Shown one piece after another: positions 43,822 through 53,747 of a stretch of 64,000 bases of DNA. The DNA comes from Scheffersomyces stipitis CBS 6054. Its lineage: Eukaryota > Ascomycota > Pichiomycetes > Serinales > Debaryomycetaceae. The notes under the pieces are model-generated. The model did no database searches. It saw nothing but the letters and a program-made list of their open reading frames with translations, and was not told the DNA's origin. Position 1 is the first letter of the stretch; the number at the start of each line of letters is the position of its first letter. The stretch is from assembly GCF_000209165.1 (NCBI RefSeq), contig NC_009047.1:558001-622000 (forward strand), in the 5' to 3' direction. The position numbers and the translations under genes are program-made.

Positions 43822-46800
43822 ATGAGCATCCGTAAGAGCACGACATCTCCGGTTTCTGGAACCGATCGGGCCGATCTCAACGACAGCTTCGCCGTTTCGG
43901 AAGCAGAACCTTCACAACTTCATGGCCATGTAGAGTACGGAGCAGACGTGTCAGTAGGAGTTGAAGATGCGTCTGGTTTCACAGCTGAAGACGCGTTTCA
44001 AGTCGGGGGCGAAGAAGACGAAGAGCAGGTATCCACTGTGACCAATGGCGCAGTCGTACCACAATCCGTAGTGGCAGCAGAATCCGCAGACGAAGACGTG
44101 TTGCTGAGATCCACCAAAAAGGAAGAGTTTCTTCCGGAATCGACTTCAATTGCAGAACCTGTTAAGCTGGATGTTATTACAAATGTCATCGACGCCAACG
44201 CCGATACTGGCCTTGATGATGATCCATGGATGAAAGATGGCACGCCAGAGTTCCCCCCCGCAGACGAAAACCTCCCAGAAGTGCCTCCAGTAGCAGAAAC
44301 AAAAGTAGAGACGTCAAAAAGTATCGCCAAGCAGCAAATATATGGAGAAAAGGTGGAAGATTTCACTGAAAATTCGGCTTCTCCACAGGAAGTCGATTCG
44401 AAGCAAACATCAAGCACCATAGCAGACTTTATTCCAACGCCAGAGCATATTCATTCAAATCTTCATACTAGTGAAACAGAAAATGAACCTATTAAACAGT
44501 CTCAATTGCCTTGGGAAAGCCATGTAGAACAGATAGAAGCATTACCATGGGAAGAACAGCCACAAAAGGTTGAACATGTACTACCATGGGAAGAAAAACC
44601 CGATGAAGTATCACAGAAAGATGAAGCTTTGCCATGGGAAGAGCGAAGAGTAGAACACCCAGAACAAGCCGCAGAGTCTACATTGCCATGGGAAGAACAA
44701 CCTAATGTAGAAGAATTTCAAGCTCACGAACCTGCATTACCATGGGAAGAACGACCCGAGGTAGAAGAGTCTTCATTACCTTGGGAGGAAAAAGTTGGAG
44801 AATCTCAAGGCCAGGAAGCTGCATTACCTTGGGAGGAACAACAAGAAGTCGAAGTATCATCATTACTCTTAGAGGAAAAAGTTAGAGAATCTTCGTTGCC
44901 TTGGGAGGGGGAAGAAGGAGAATCTCAAGCTCAAGAATCTAAGTTACCTTGGGAAGAGCAAAGAATACAATCTACACCACCTTCGGAAGAACAAGTATTA
45001 GAACCTGTAGAGGGTTCTTCATTGCCTGTGGAAGAAAAAGATCTGACAGAAGGATCATTGCCGTGGAACCAACATCACGAAGGGGAAGCACAAGAGATTT
45101 TACCATGGGAACAAAGCACGAAACCACAAGATACGCAACCACAAGTATCACAGGAAGAACTACATGATTACTCTGTTTCGAATGTAATTTCACAAAGTGA
45201 GATTGTGGAAGAACAAGCCCAGCCTGTATCACAGGCTTACGAAAGTCAGTTTTTGGCTGGTTTCTTTACTGAACGTCGCCCGGAACAAGAATCTGAAACC
45301 AAACAAGAGTCGTTAGATGAGTTGTTTGAGAAGGACGAAGACTTTCTTCCAGAATTAAAGCAACCTGTTGAACAAAGCACTCAAACTTCGAAACCAAAGG
45401 AGTTCAACTTACCGGAATTGGATCTTGACGACGATTTACTTTTGGATGATGACTTGTTAGACGATGACGAACCTGAACTTGTTCCAGAACCTGTAGCGCC
45501 AGTGGAGCCAATTCAAGAAGCTATCCAGAATAATGTTGCCAAGTCTCCACGTCAGACTTACATTCCAACTCAGCCTCATCATAACATGTATGCTCCTCAA
45601 ATCAGCAGAACAGATACTGGAGAGTATGTAAAAAAACTTGAAGAAAACAAGAAGAGGAACGATGCTTACGACTTTCCAGACATTTTGATGCCACCGAAAG
45701 TTAAACCTGCTCCGAGACATCATCAGCCTACTACCAAATACTCGCAACCAGTAGCATCACCAAATCTTTCCAACATCCCGTCTGCTCCACCTGCAACTAC
45801 TATTCCTCCACCTGTGAGTATTGGAATTGAAGCATCTAAGAAGGAGCTTCCTACAACTCCTCAAGTCGCACCAGGAAAGCCCAAGTCTTTCTTTGAGGAA
45901 CTTCCTGTTTCAATGCCCAAGAAAGCTGCAAGAGCAGCACCCGTAAAGGCTGTCAACCAGCCACATATCCAGAAGTCTCCACAGATTAGTAATACGCCAA
46001 TCAGTGCGAGCTCAAAACCAGCACCAGTAAATCCGTATATGCCTAGTAATACTCAAAAACAGAATCCTCATTCTCCTCTTCAAGGCTCTCAATACTCGTT
46101 TCCAAGGAAGACCAGTTCTGGGTTGGCACCGCCACCAGCTTTGAATCAATATGCTCCTCCTTCTCTGAATCAATATGCAACAGTATCTGCACAAGTTCAA
46201 CCAGGACTTCCTCAGTCAAGCTTGCCGCAATCAGGAATGTCTCAGCCTGGATTGCAACCCTTCCCACAACCTCAGGGTCATTTGGTTCCTCCCAACTTAG
46301 TGGCTCCTCAGATTCAGAATTCTCCACTAGGACAACCTCAGCAGACACACAACTATGCTCCTCCAATCAACACCAACGTTGCTAGAGCTCAAGGAAATCT
46401 TTCAGCTACGAGTCCATATGTTCCCAACGCTGGTCCTTATGCCCCTAATAATCACAATAGGTCTCATTCCCGAGCTAGTTCGTTGGTAGGTGGTGGAAAA
46501 GGTAAGGAGATCAATCCGTATGCTCCTGCTTTACCTCCTGTAAGTCATCTGGGTACTTCTCCTTCAATCGCTCAGTCTTCATTAACTTCGAGAAACAGAG
46601 GTATATCCAACCCTAGAAATATCTACAGCAAGGCCCAGCCAGCTCCAAAGATTTCTAATCCCAACTCGTTGAACCAGAGACAGTTCCCTATCTTCAACTG
46701 GAGCAACTCGCAGAAAGTTGTCACTTTAATTCCAAACAGTAGCCATAACTTGTACGAGCTGCACGGAGAATCTATCAGAGTAAGAGCTGCGATAGATTTG

Positions 46801-49800
46801 CTCAAGGATAAGGAGATGTATTCTACGTTTCCAGGTCCATTGCTGAAGAGTAAAACCAAGAGAAAGGATGTAGAGAAATGGTTAGAATCCAACATTGCTT
46901 TGCTCACCACTAACAGTATTGAAAACCAGGATGAGTACTTGCTCAACCAGGTATTGTTGGAGGCAGTGAAGTTTGAAGGTGGTTTCAATTCTCATGAATT
47001 CATCAAAGCAGTATGTATGGTATTGAATCCTACAGCAGACTACAATACTCCTGGTGATATTTCGGGGATGACAAGTGTCAGTGCCAATGCCTACAAATTG
47101 GACAATGCTGGAATTGGTATTGTATTCGGATTGATTCAGGGAGGTCATATTGACAAAGCGCTTGAATTCACGTTGTCTAAAGGTGACTGGGCTTTAGCTC
47201 TTGTTGTATCGAACTTTGCTGGCCACGATCGTTTTGCTAAGGTAGCAGCGGACTATGCAAGATTCAGTTTTCCCTATCAGAAGTCCAACAACAAAATCCA
47301 CCACATCATTCCTATTCTTCTCAAGTTGGCTGTAGGAAATGTGAAGAGTGTCATTGACGATTTAAACGCAGTAGCTACAGAAGGTGAATATGCCAGTCAT
47401 CACTGGCGAGAAATCGTATCCTCTGTAATTATCAGCGGAGTCAGTAAGTCACAGGACTTCTTGGTTGAATTCGGTAAATTTTTGGGTCTTCACCACAACA
47501 TTGCAGCTTCGGAAATCTGCTATGTAATTGCAGGTTTGCCATTATCCCCTCAGGCCTTACAACCTAGTGGTATAGTAGTTTCTGTAATTGGATCCCTCAC
47601 TGGCACTTCAATGTACACGGAAGTGTACGAGTACATTTTGAAGATCAGTACTGTATTTGTTCAACAGGGAGTTGGCATTATTCCGCACTTGTTGCCATTG
47701 AAGCTCAAACATGCTACTGTTTTGGCTGATTATGGGTTGTTTAACGAATCGCAGAAGTACATTGATAGCATCAACAACAACATGAAGACATTGGGTAATC
47801 GTTCTCCTTACTTGAATGCTGCGTTCATTCATGAGTTACAGAGTTTGATTGTCAGACTTCAAGAACTAGGCTCCAGTGAACTGAGTTGGTTTAGCGGAAA
47901 GATGAGTAAAGTAAATCTTGACAATATCTGGGGACAAATTGATAAGTTTATTGGCGGCGAAGAACCCAAGTCCAAGTCCGGCGAGAATGGCGTATTCAGT
48001 AAGTTCAGTCCTTCTGTTTCAAGAAACACTTCTACCTTGGATTTTACCGCTATGAATGTTTCTTCAAACAAGTATCCTCATTCTCTGCCACAGATGCCTT
48101 CGGGACAGTTTGGATCTTCCTCAATTGCTCCATCTACTGCTGATGGTGTTCTGGTACCAGTTACTAGAGCCATGCCTCCATTGCAATCGTTCAATTCTAC
48201 TCCTGCTATCAACACCTTAAGCATGAATAGCAAGTACTCACTTCCTCACTTACAACAGACTAAGAATGCCAGTTTCTCTGTTCACTCACAGTCTACGCAA
48301 GTACCTCCATCTCATCATCTGACCCCACAGCAGTCACATGTACATCCTAATGTTCCGCTTCATCATGCGGCCGAGTCGAAGTATTCTCCATCGAATGCTT
48401 CTCCACAGGTCCCTGACTCTACTGCCTCTCCGTATGTTCCACCAGTAAAGAGAACCACACCTAGAGTTGCTGCTAAAGCAGTGAATGCTACTGGACCATA
48501 TGTGTATGCTAATCCAGAGGGCCACGTCTCTAATTCTTCGATTGGATCTCATAGGCAGCACGGTTATCATCCTCCTACCAGCCAGACTCCTACTGTGAAT
48601 GCTAAGAGACATTCTGTAGCCAGCGTTATTTCCAACGAGGCCACACCTAATAGCGAAGTGATTCATTCGCACCACAACCACTCTCCACTGATTCAAAGTG
48701 ATATCAGTATGGATTATCCACTGGAATTCAAACCTCCCCCCGCAGTCAAGCAAATTGTAGACCATAAGCTTGTATCGGCTCTTAATGATCATGCCCCAGA
48801 CACCATTGACGAGTCTCCGGAATTTAAGAGTGAAGCTATTGTAGAGAAAGTTCCACCTTTGAGTGCTTCCCAGGAAGTCTCAGGACAGCCATCTGCTGCT
48901 TCCACTTCTGTGCCTTCTTCCGAGAAGGCTGCAACTGTGGATGACGAAACTACATCAAGTGCTGCATCTGCTCCACCTCCTCAAAGTAAGGCTTCATTAA
49001 AGAAACCAGCAAAGGTCAATCCATATGCTCCAGGTGCCAACAGGTCTGGCACTGCTAGAAAGAGCAAATATGGACCTCCCACGGGAGCTTCCTCTAGCAA
49101 GTATTCAGTACCTGCTAACTTGGCTCAGCAGGATGAGCCAATCAATGATGACACCTTGAAGTACGGAAGCATGTTTGATTATAGTGGGTATAAGACAGGA
49201 GAGCCAACGGTAGCTGACAACGACAATGTAGAACCGCCTACGCAATCTGAGACTACTTCGAAGCATGCGGCTGAAGAAGATGTTACTGAGTTGATAGTTG
49301 AGCCCAAGCCTTCTATCCCAGAGAGTCCTAGCGCTCCTAAGATCGTCAGAGAACCAGAAACTTCAGCACCACCTCATTTCAAACAGCCCGAATCGCACTT
49401 TGCGCCATTTGGCTATAACACTCCATTGAAGGCTAGAACCAAACATTATGCAAATATCGATGATAGTTTTGACAACTCTGAGGTGTCTGGCGACCAAGAT
49501 CTTACCGATATCCATACTCCCAGAAAGAGACCATTGATTCTCAACAACGGTCCTCCGCAATTGACAGGCAAAGAATCAATGTTCAATCCTTACCAAGGCG
49601 ATAGTGGAGTTAATAAGTTTGGACTTGACTTCCCCATTCCCGGCTCTCCAGATTACACCACTAGAGCCAACAGTGTAGTAGATCAGCCCGGCTACTTCTC
49701 TTCGAGACTATCGCAATCACAGCAGTCAGCCTTGTACCAACAATACGAAGTAGAGGACGACACTGTGAGAGACTACGTACCAACTGTAGAAGAAGACGAC

Positions 49801-50460
49801 GAAGAAGATGAAGATGAAGAAGATAGGGATAAGAAGAGATTACAGGAAGAAGAAGAGAAAAGGGCCAAGGCAGCTTCTGAAGAAGCAAAAAAGAAAGCTT
49901 CTGAAGCTGCCGCTAAGAGAGATCCCGGTAGAGGGTGGTTCAATTGGCTGGGTAAGAATGATGGCAAGCCTAAGCCTATCAAGGCCAAGCTTGGAAACCC
50001 CAGCACTTTCTACTACGACGAAAAACATAAAAGATGGCTCGACAAGTCTAGGCCCATTGAAGAACAACTACAGGCAGCAGCTCCTCCTCCACCTCCTGCC
50101 ATGAAGAAAAAGGCACCTGCAGCTTCTAGTAATATAACAGCTTCTTCTGGTCCACCTTCAGCTGGCCCACCTCCAGGAATTAATCCATCTGGGGTTGCTC
50201 CAACTGCTGCACCTTCTGGTCCTCCACTGGCACCACTGGGAGTTACCAGTGGACCTCCTTCCATCGGAACCGGCCCATCTAACGGAGCCGGAGGTCCACC
50301 TTTTGCCAAAGCTACATCTGTACAAAGCAGTGCCCCTAGCCTTGCTAATGCTGGTTTGGATGATTTGCTTTCTATGGGTGGCAGTTCTGTTGCAGGAGGA
50401 ACTCGTAAAGCAAAGAGAAACACCCGGCGTGGACATATCAATGTGTTTGATAAAAAGTAG
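43822..50460 (+). CDS. SEC16: COPII coat scaffold Sec16
   Basis: Organises endoplasmic-reticulum exit sites and regulates COPII assembly, peripheral on the ER membrane. 2212 residues (yeast Sec16 is 2195). Layout: acidic disordered N-terminus; an array of LPWE motifs (about residues 228-430); acidic and Pro-rich linkers; the central conserved domain from about 950 (QFPIFNWSNSQKVVTLIP, GESIRVRAAIDLL) to about 1400, which binds Sec13; a long Ser/Pro/Tyr-rich linker with repeated YAP and NPYAP tripeptides; and the C-terminal Sec23-binding region with GRGWFNWLGKNDGKPKPIKAKLG near 2035. It ends in a Pro/Gly-rich stretch and a basic tail (KAKRNTRRGHINVF). The start ATG is the first in a long open frame. 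A poly-acidic run (about 1990-2010) lies just before the C-terminal region. Several CTG codons occur, probably serine. Confidence 0.95.
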   Translation: MSIRKSTTSPVSGTDRADLNDSFAVSEAEPSQLHGHVEYGADVSVGVEDASGFTAEDAFQVGGEEDEEQVSTVTNGAVVPQSVVAAESADEDVLLRSTKKEEFLPESTSIAEPVKLDVITNVIDANADTGLDDDPWMKDGTPEFPPADENLPEVPPVAETKVETSKSIAKQQIYGEKVEDFTENSASPQEVDSKQTSSTIADFIPTPEHIHSNLHTSETENEPIKQSQLPWESHVEQIEALPWEEQPQKVEHVLPWEEKPDEVSQKDEALPWEERRVEHPEQAAESTLPWEEQPNVEEFQAHEPALPWEERPEVEESSLPWEEKVGESQGQEAALPWEEQQEVEVSSLLLEEKVRESSLPWEGEEGESQAQESKLPWEEQRIQSTPPSEEQVLEPVEGSSLPVEEKDLTEGSLPWNQHHEGEAQEILPWEQSTKPQDTQPQVSQEELHDYSVSNVISQSEIVEEQAQPVSQAYESQFLAGFFTERRPEQESETKQESLDELFEKDEDFLPELKQPVEQSTQTSKPKEFNLPELDLDDDLLLDDDLLDDDEPELVPEPVAPVEPIQEAIQNNVAKSPRQTYIPTQPHHNMYAPQISRTDTGEYVKKLEENKKRNDAYDFPDILMPPKVKPAPRHHQPTTKYSQPVASPNLSNIPSAPPATTIPPPVSIGIEASKKELPTTPQVAPGKPKSFFEELPVSMPKKAARAAPVKAVNQPHIQKSPQISNTPISASSKPAPVNPYMPSNTQKQNPHSPLQGSQYSFPRKTSSGLAPPPALNQYAPPSLNQYATVSAQVQPGLPQSSLPQSGMSQPGLQPFPQPQGHLVPPNLVAPQIQNSPLGQPQQTHNYAPPINTNVARAQGNLSATSPYVPNAGPYAPNNHNRSHSRASSLVGGGKGKEINPYAPALPPVSHLGTSPSIAQSSLTSRNRGISNPRNIYSKAQPAPKISNPNSLNQRQFPIFNWSNSQKVVTLIPNSSHNLYELHGESIRVRAAIDLLKDKEMYSTFPGPLLKSKTKRKDVEKWLESNIALLTTNSIENQDEYLLNQVLLEAVKFEGGFNSHEFIKAVCMVLNPTADYNTPGDISGMTSVSANAYKLDNAGIGIVFGLIQGGHIDKALEFTLSKGDWALALVVSNFAGHDRFAKVAADYARFSFPYQKSNNKIHHIIPILLKLAVGNVKSVIDDLNAVATEGEYASHHWREIVSSVIISGVSKSQDFLVEFGKFLGLHHNIAASEICYVIAGLPLSPQALQPSGIVVSVIGSLTGTSMYTEVYEYILKISTVFVQQGVGIIPHLLPLKLKHATVLADYGLFNESQKYIDSINNNMKTLGNRSPYLNAAFIHELQSLIVRLQELGSSELSWFSGKMSKVNLDNIWGQIDKFIGGEEPKSKSGENGVFSKFSPSVSRNTSTLDFTAMNVSSNKYPHSLPQMPSGQFGSSSIAPSTADGVLVPVTRAMPPLQSFNSTPAINTLSMNSKYSLPHLQQTKNASFSVHSQSTQVPPSHHLTPQQSHVHPNVPLHHAAESKYSPSNASPQVPDSTASPYVPPVKRTTPRVAAKAVNATGPYVYANPEGHVSNSSIGSHRQHGYHPPTSQTPTVNAKRHSVASVISNEATPNSEVIHSHHNHSPLIQSDISMDYPLEFKPPPAVKQIVDHKLVSALNDHAPDTIDESPEFKSEAIVEKVPPLSASQEVSGQPSAASTSVPSSEKAATVDDETTSSAASAPPPQSKASLKKPAKVNPYAPGANRSGTARKSKYGPPTGASSSKYSVPANLAQQDEPINDDTLKYGSMFDYSGYKTGEPTVADNDNVEPPTQSETTSKHAAEEDVTELIVEPKPSIPESPSAPKIVREPETSAPPHFKQPESHFAPFGYNTPLKARTKHYANIDDSFDNSEVSGDQDLTDIHTPRKRPLILNNGPPQLTGKESMFNPYQGDSGVNKFGLDFPIPGSPDYTTRANSVVDQPGYFSSRLSQSQQSALYQQYEVEDDTVRDYVPTVEEDDEEDEDEEDRDKKRLQEEEEKRAKAASEEAKKKASEAAAKRDPGRGWFNWLGKNDGKPKPIKAKLGNPSTFYYDEKHKRWLDKSRPIEEQLQAAAPPPPPAMKKKAPAASSNITASSGPPSAGPPPGINPSGVAPTAAPSGPPLAPLGVTSGPPSIGTGPSNGAGGPPFAKATSVQSSAPSLANAGLDDLLSMGGSSVAGGTRKAKRNTRRGHINVFDKK
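44505..45113 (+). repeat. array of LPWE motifs in SEC16
   Basis: Eleven LPWE tetrapeptides, mostly LPWEE followed by Q, K or R, plus degenerate forms (LPWN, LLLEEK, LPVEEK), spaced 10 to 30 residues apart over about 200 residues. At DNA level the core is TTGCCATGGGAAGAA or close variants. Confidence 0.9.
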
Positions 50461-52265
50461 AAATGTACATAAAATAGCATTACATCACAATATATATGGT
50501 AGACTTATAAGAGTAGAACAATAATTATAGGATTGTCATACAAAAGAGTAGAATTGAATTGCTAAAATGAAAACGTATAGAAGTCATATTTAATTATATA
50601 ACAATGGCTCAGTTGTCAGAATGAATAATCTCACTTGAGGACGAACATTGACATATAGAAGGTTAATGGTGATTAGATTTTAGAAGGTTGTTACAAAATA
50701 GGATCAGAGGAAATGGAAATGGCTGCGAAAAATCAGCAACTACTTTTAGAAACACATTTTGACAATTTCGTTTTGGTATCGTTTACTAATATGTAGTGAT
50801 TGCTATTACGCCATGACTACCATTACGGCCTCGATTGTTCCGTGATGCGATTAAACGGAAATATTTATTCAAATGACGTTATACGAGCATGATACGATTA
50901 TGATTACAAGAAAGATCTAGTATGATACGATTTTTCATTGTAGCTTGATATGGGAGATCCGATATCCACCAAGCTCTTGACGTTTCTGAGGAAAACGTCT
51001 TACTAAGAATTTGAGAATGGACTTCTGTCTACTTTCCACCAGTGGAATTGCAACCAGTTGATAAGTCCGAAGGTTTACTCTGACTCCACTCAGTCGGCTT
51101 TAGAGGCAAAGAGATTGGGCTGGATGGAAATGGAGGAGATCACCCGTGCCGCAGTATATAAGTCAAAACGGTGCGATGCGATAAGATGGAGGAGAAATAA
51201 ATGTCGCGATGTCGCTACAGACTACAAGAATGCCCTTGGTTGTGTGCGACACCGTTACTATGGCATTTCGAAGATTTCTGTCTGGAGCCCAAGGCAAGCC
51301 GGACAAGGGGCAGACGGCCACCTAGAGATTTCGGGGGTTGGCTACGAGCTGATGGAAGTGTCGATATGTCGATATGAATTGGGTTCACACGACAGTGGCT
51401 GTCCACACCACCAGAACCTTTGCTAACTGGATCGTACGTTCACCTGGCAAGTTTTAAACAGCCAGCCTCATTCACGGATAACCAGACACAAATGATCCAC
51501 GGAGATGTCGAGACGGCAGACAGCAGCTCAGCATGGGAACTCAAGCTGGCGGTGCTGTCTGGGTCAAACTCCATTTGTGCTGTCGGGGTAACCGTCAGAC
51601 CACATCCACGGCACAGATAAGCAAGCTTCTGCATATAGATTCGGAGTTGCGAGAAGGCTGCTTCCGAAACTATCACAGGTTGGCCCCTCTTTGCATAACC
51701 GAGCTTTGAAGGAAAATGGAGAAACGGATTAAAAGGCCCGGAGAAGTGGCTACATGGCGATGAGAAAGTGGAGACCGAAACTGTGAAGAGCTTTTGTAAA
51801 TTGGGAAGCCGCAAAATTGCATCAGATTTAGAGGAAAATGTAGAAATGTAGGAAAATTGCAAAATGTGATAAAGAAAAAAGAGAGTGAAATGAGATCAAT
51901 GAGAGAATACTGAATGAAAAACTACAGAAATACCTTAAGACTGAGGAAATCATAGGGACCTTAGAGGTAGATGGAGCTCTCGGTGACATAAATAAATTTT
52001 AAAATGAATTAGCTAGAATTTAGAATACAAATAGTGGTTGCAAGATTTACAAACATTTGAGCAATCAAGTAGAACAACTGGATGAATGTATGTGAAAATA
52101 TAAAGATTGTTACACCAACATAGAAGGAATCACCTGCTTCCAAGTCACTACTCTTGCTCTTCTTCTACAATGTTTCACTATTAGTATTATATTATTATTA
52201 TTATTATTATTAGTATGTACCCCGTACATCCATATGCCAAATTAACCCAATGATAAATACCCTAC
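50461..52265. other. unusually long convergent gap, SEC16 and SUT1
   Basis: 1.8 kb between two 3' ends. The middle (about 51000-51700) is visibly richer in G and C than the surroundings. A TATATAAG at about 51158 on the plus strand could start a non-coding transcript. The long frames here lack ATG starts. No snRNA, SRP or RNase P hallmark was recognised. Confidence 0.45.
52187..52211. repeat. ATT microsatellite
   Basis: About eight ATT units in a row near the SUT1 3' end. Confidence 0.85.
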
Positions 52266-53747
52266 CTACACCCAGTAAGAAGCTCTGTTGTCAAATAAAC
52301 AGTCAGCATTCTTCTTGATACAGCTCTCACACTTGTTCTGAGCTTCAATGAAGACACATTTGACTTTTCTCTTTCTACAACAAGTACAAGACGATTTCCT
52401 GGTGTTAGACAGATTGGAAGATGTCGACAACGAGCCAGGAACACTAACAGAAGTGGACAAAACAGCACCAGATGTAACTGGACTGTTACTCTTGATCAAA
52501 ACTTGCTTGGAAGCGATGTTTTGGTGCAGCTGCTGATGGTCCTCGTGAATGCTGTACACCTGCTCTTGCTGAGTCTCCAATGTTTTCGACAAAGCCTTTG
52601 TCAAGGATGAAATGGACTTCACAGCATTGACAGAAGTCGTAGAAGTTGGCGCAAGCTTCTTCTTGGCGATTTTGGCAGGTTTTTCCTTTTCCTTTTTTGC
52701 AGAAGAACCGTCAGACTTCTTGGAGCTGTTGACCATAATGTCTTCTTTAGTGAAGCCCTTGGTGAAACAACAGGTCAAGCTCTTCATGTTACAGCTGTTG
52801 CACGACTTGAATTTGATTAACTTATTGTTAGACACTATCAAGTTGAAGTCATTGGCGACCTTGACCAATTCACCTTGACGAAGGACAGATTCTACTTGTT
52901 CCGCAGACAAATTAAAGGCAAGCAACAACAGGCAGACATTTGGTTCGTCAGAAACAGATTTGCTGAGAATGGTGATTTCGGCGTTGCACTTCACTTTACG
53001 CAAACGACACGAATCACATGAAGGTCCCAACCTTTGTCTTCTCTTATTATTACTGTTGCCAGTAGTGACAGCAGAGTCTTTCACCGCACTTGTACCAGAA
53101 GCAGATGCTGCTGGTATGCTTGGTGACGACATTGGCGACACAGACGACACAGACGAAGCCACAGACGACAAAGTCGACGAAGAAGAATGGAGAAGCAGTG
53201 GAAGCTGGATGTGATGAGTGGCATTATGAGAAATGGTATTGGAATTGACACTATGAGCATTTGGGGTGGAAACGGTATTCCCACTCAAACGACGGTTGAA
53301 GCTTTGAGAGTCGACAGAGTTTGTTCTGGTCTTCTCGAGACGCTCTTGGCTGCTGATATTGGCGATAGCACTGGTCAAGAGTCCCAAGCCACTGTGGGCT
53401 GTCGTTTCGAGCGAGTTTCCCAAGTGTCTCAAGTTGTTTTCCGTAAGTTTGGCAGTGTGAGAATAGTTTGGTGTATTAGAGCCCGTAGATATGGTCGAAG
53501 ATGGCGAAGTAGCAGAAGAGTAGCTAGTCGTGTAGTTACTCGAAAGCGGAGGCAAAAGAACATGCTGGTGGTGTTCAGGCGAAGAACCAATCGAAGAATG
53601 AGCAGGAGCCAACTGCTTGATTATGGGATAGAGTGGAGGTAACAGCATAGGAGAACGGTCCCGCGGATAGGCAGAAGAAGCTGGTCTGTAATCGAGCTTA
53701 GAACCGTGGTTCATTATGGAGTATGATAAGAGATCGTGTGACGACAT
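52266..53747 (-). CDS. SUT1: SUT1-family zinc-cluster transcription factor
   Basis: Nuclear regulator related to yeast Sut1/Sut2, which control sterol uptake and hypoxic and filamentation genes. The 493-residue protein has a Ser, Thr and His-rich first half. RRQRLGPSCDSCRLRKVKC follows near 235-253, then a long insertion before the second cysteine group (KSCNSCNMKSLTCCFTKGFTKED near 311-330). This split cluster, closed by the CF-KGFT-DI motif, is the Sut1/Sut2 signature as I recall it. A textbook second cluster, C-x2-C-x6-C-x8-C-x2-C-x6-C (CTCCRKRKVKC onward), fills residues about 447-485 at the C-terminus. In Scheffersomyces stipitis the name SUT1 is also used for a sugar transporter; this gene is unrelated to that. 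Regulation is probably complex, given 4.4 kb of upstream non-coding DNA. Confidence 0.82.
   Translation of the reverse strand: MSSHDLLSYSIMNHGSKLDYRPASSAYPRDRSPMLLPPLYPIIKQLAPAHSSIGSSPEHHQHVLLPPLSSNYTTSYSSATSPSSTISTGSNTPNYSHTAKLTENNLRHLGNSLETTAHSGLGLLTSAIANISSQERLEKTRTNSVDSQSFNRRLSGNTVSTPNAHSVNSNTISHNATHHIQLPLLLHSSSSTLSSVASSVSSVSPMSSPSIPAASASGTSAVKDSAVTTGNSNNKRRQRLGPSCDSCRLRKVKCNAEITILSKSVSDEPNVCLLLLAFNLSAEQVESVLRQGELVKVANDFNLIVSNNKLIKFKSCNSCNMKSLTCCFTKGFTKEDIMVNSSKKSDGSSAKKEKEKPAKIAKKKLAPTSTTSVNAVKSISSLTKALSKTLETQQEQVYSIHEDHQQLHQNIASKQVLIKSNSPVTSGAVLSTSVSVPGSLSTSSNLSNTRKSSCTCCRKRKVKCVFIEAQNKCESCIKKNADCLFDNRASYWV

Noticed and set aside
51440..51862. Minus-strand frame of 140 codons in the SEC16-SUT1 gap.
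   Set aside because: Starts with TTG, and no domain or homology recognised.
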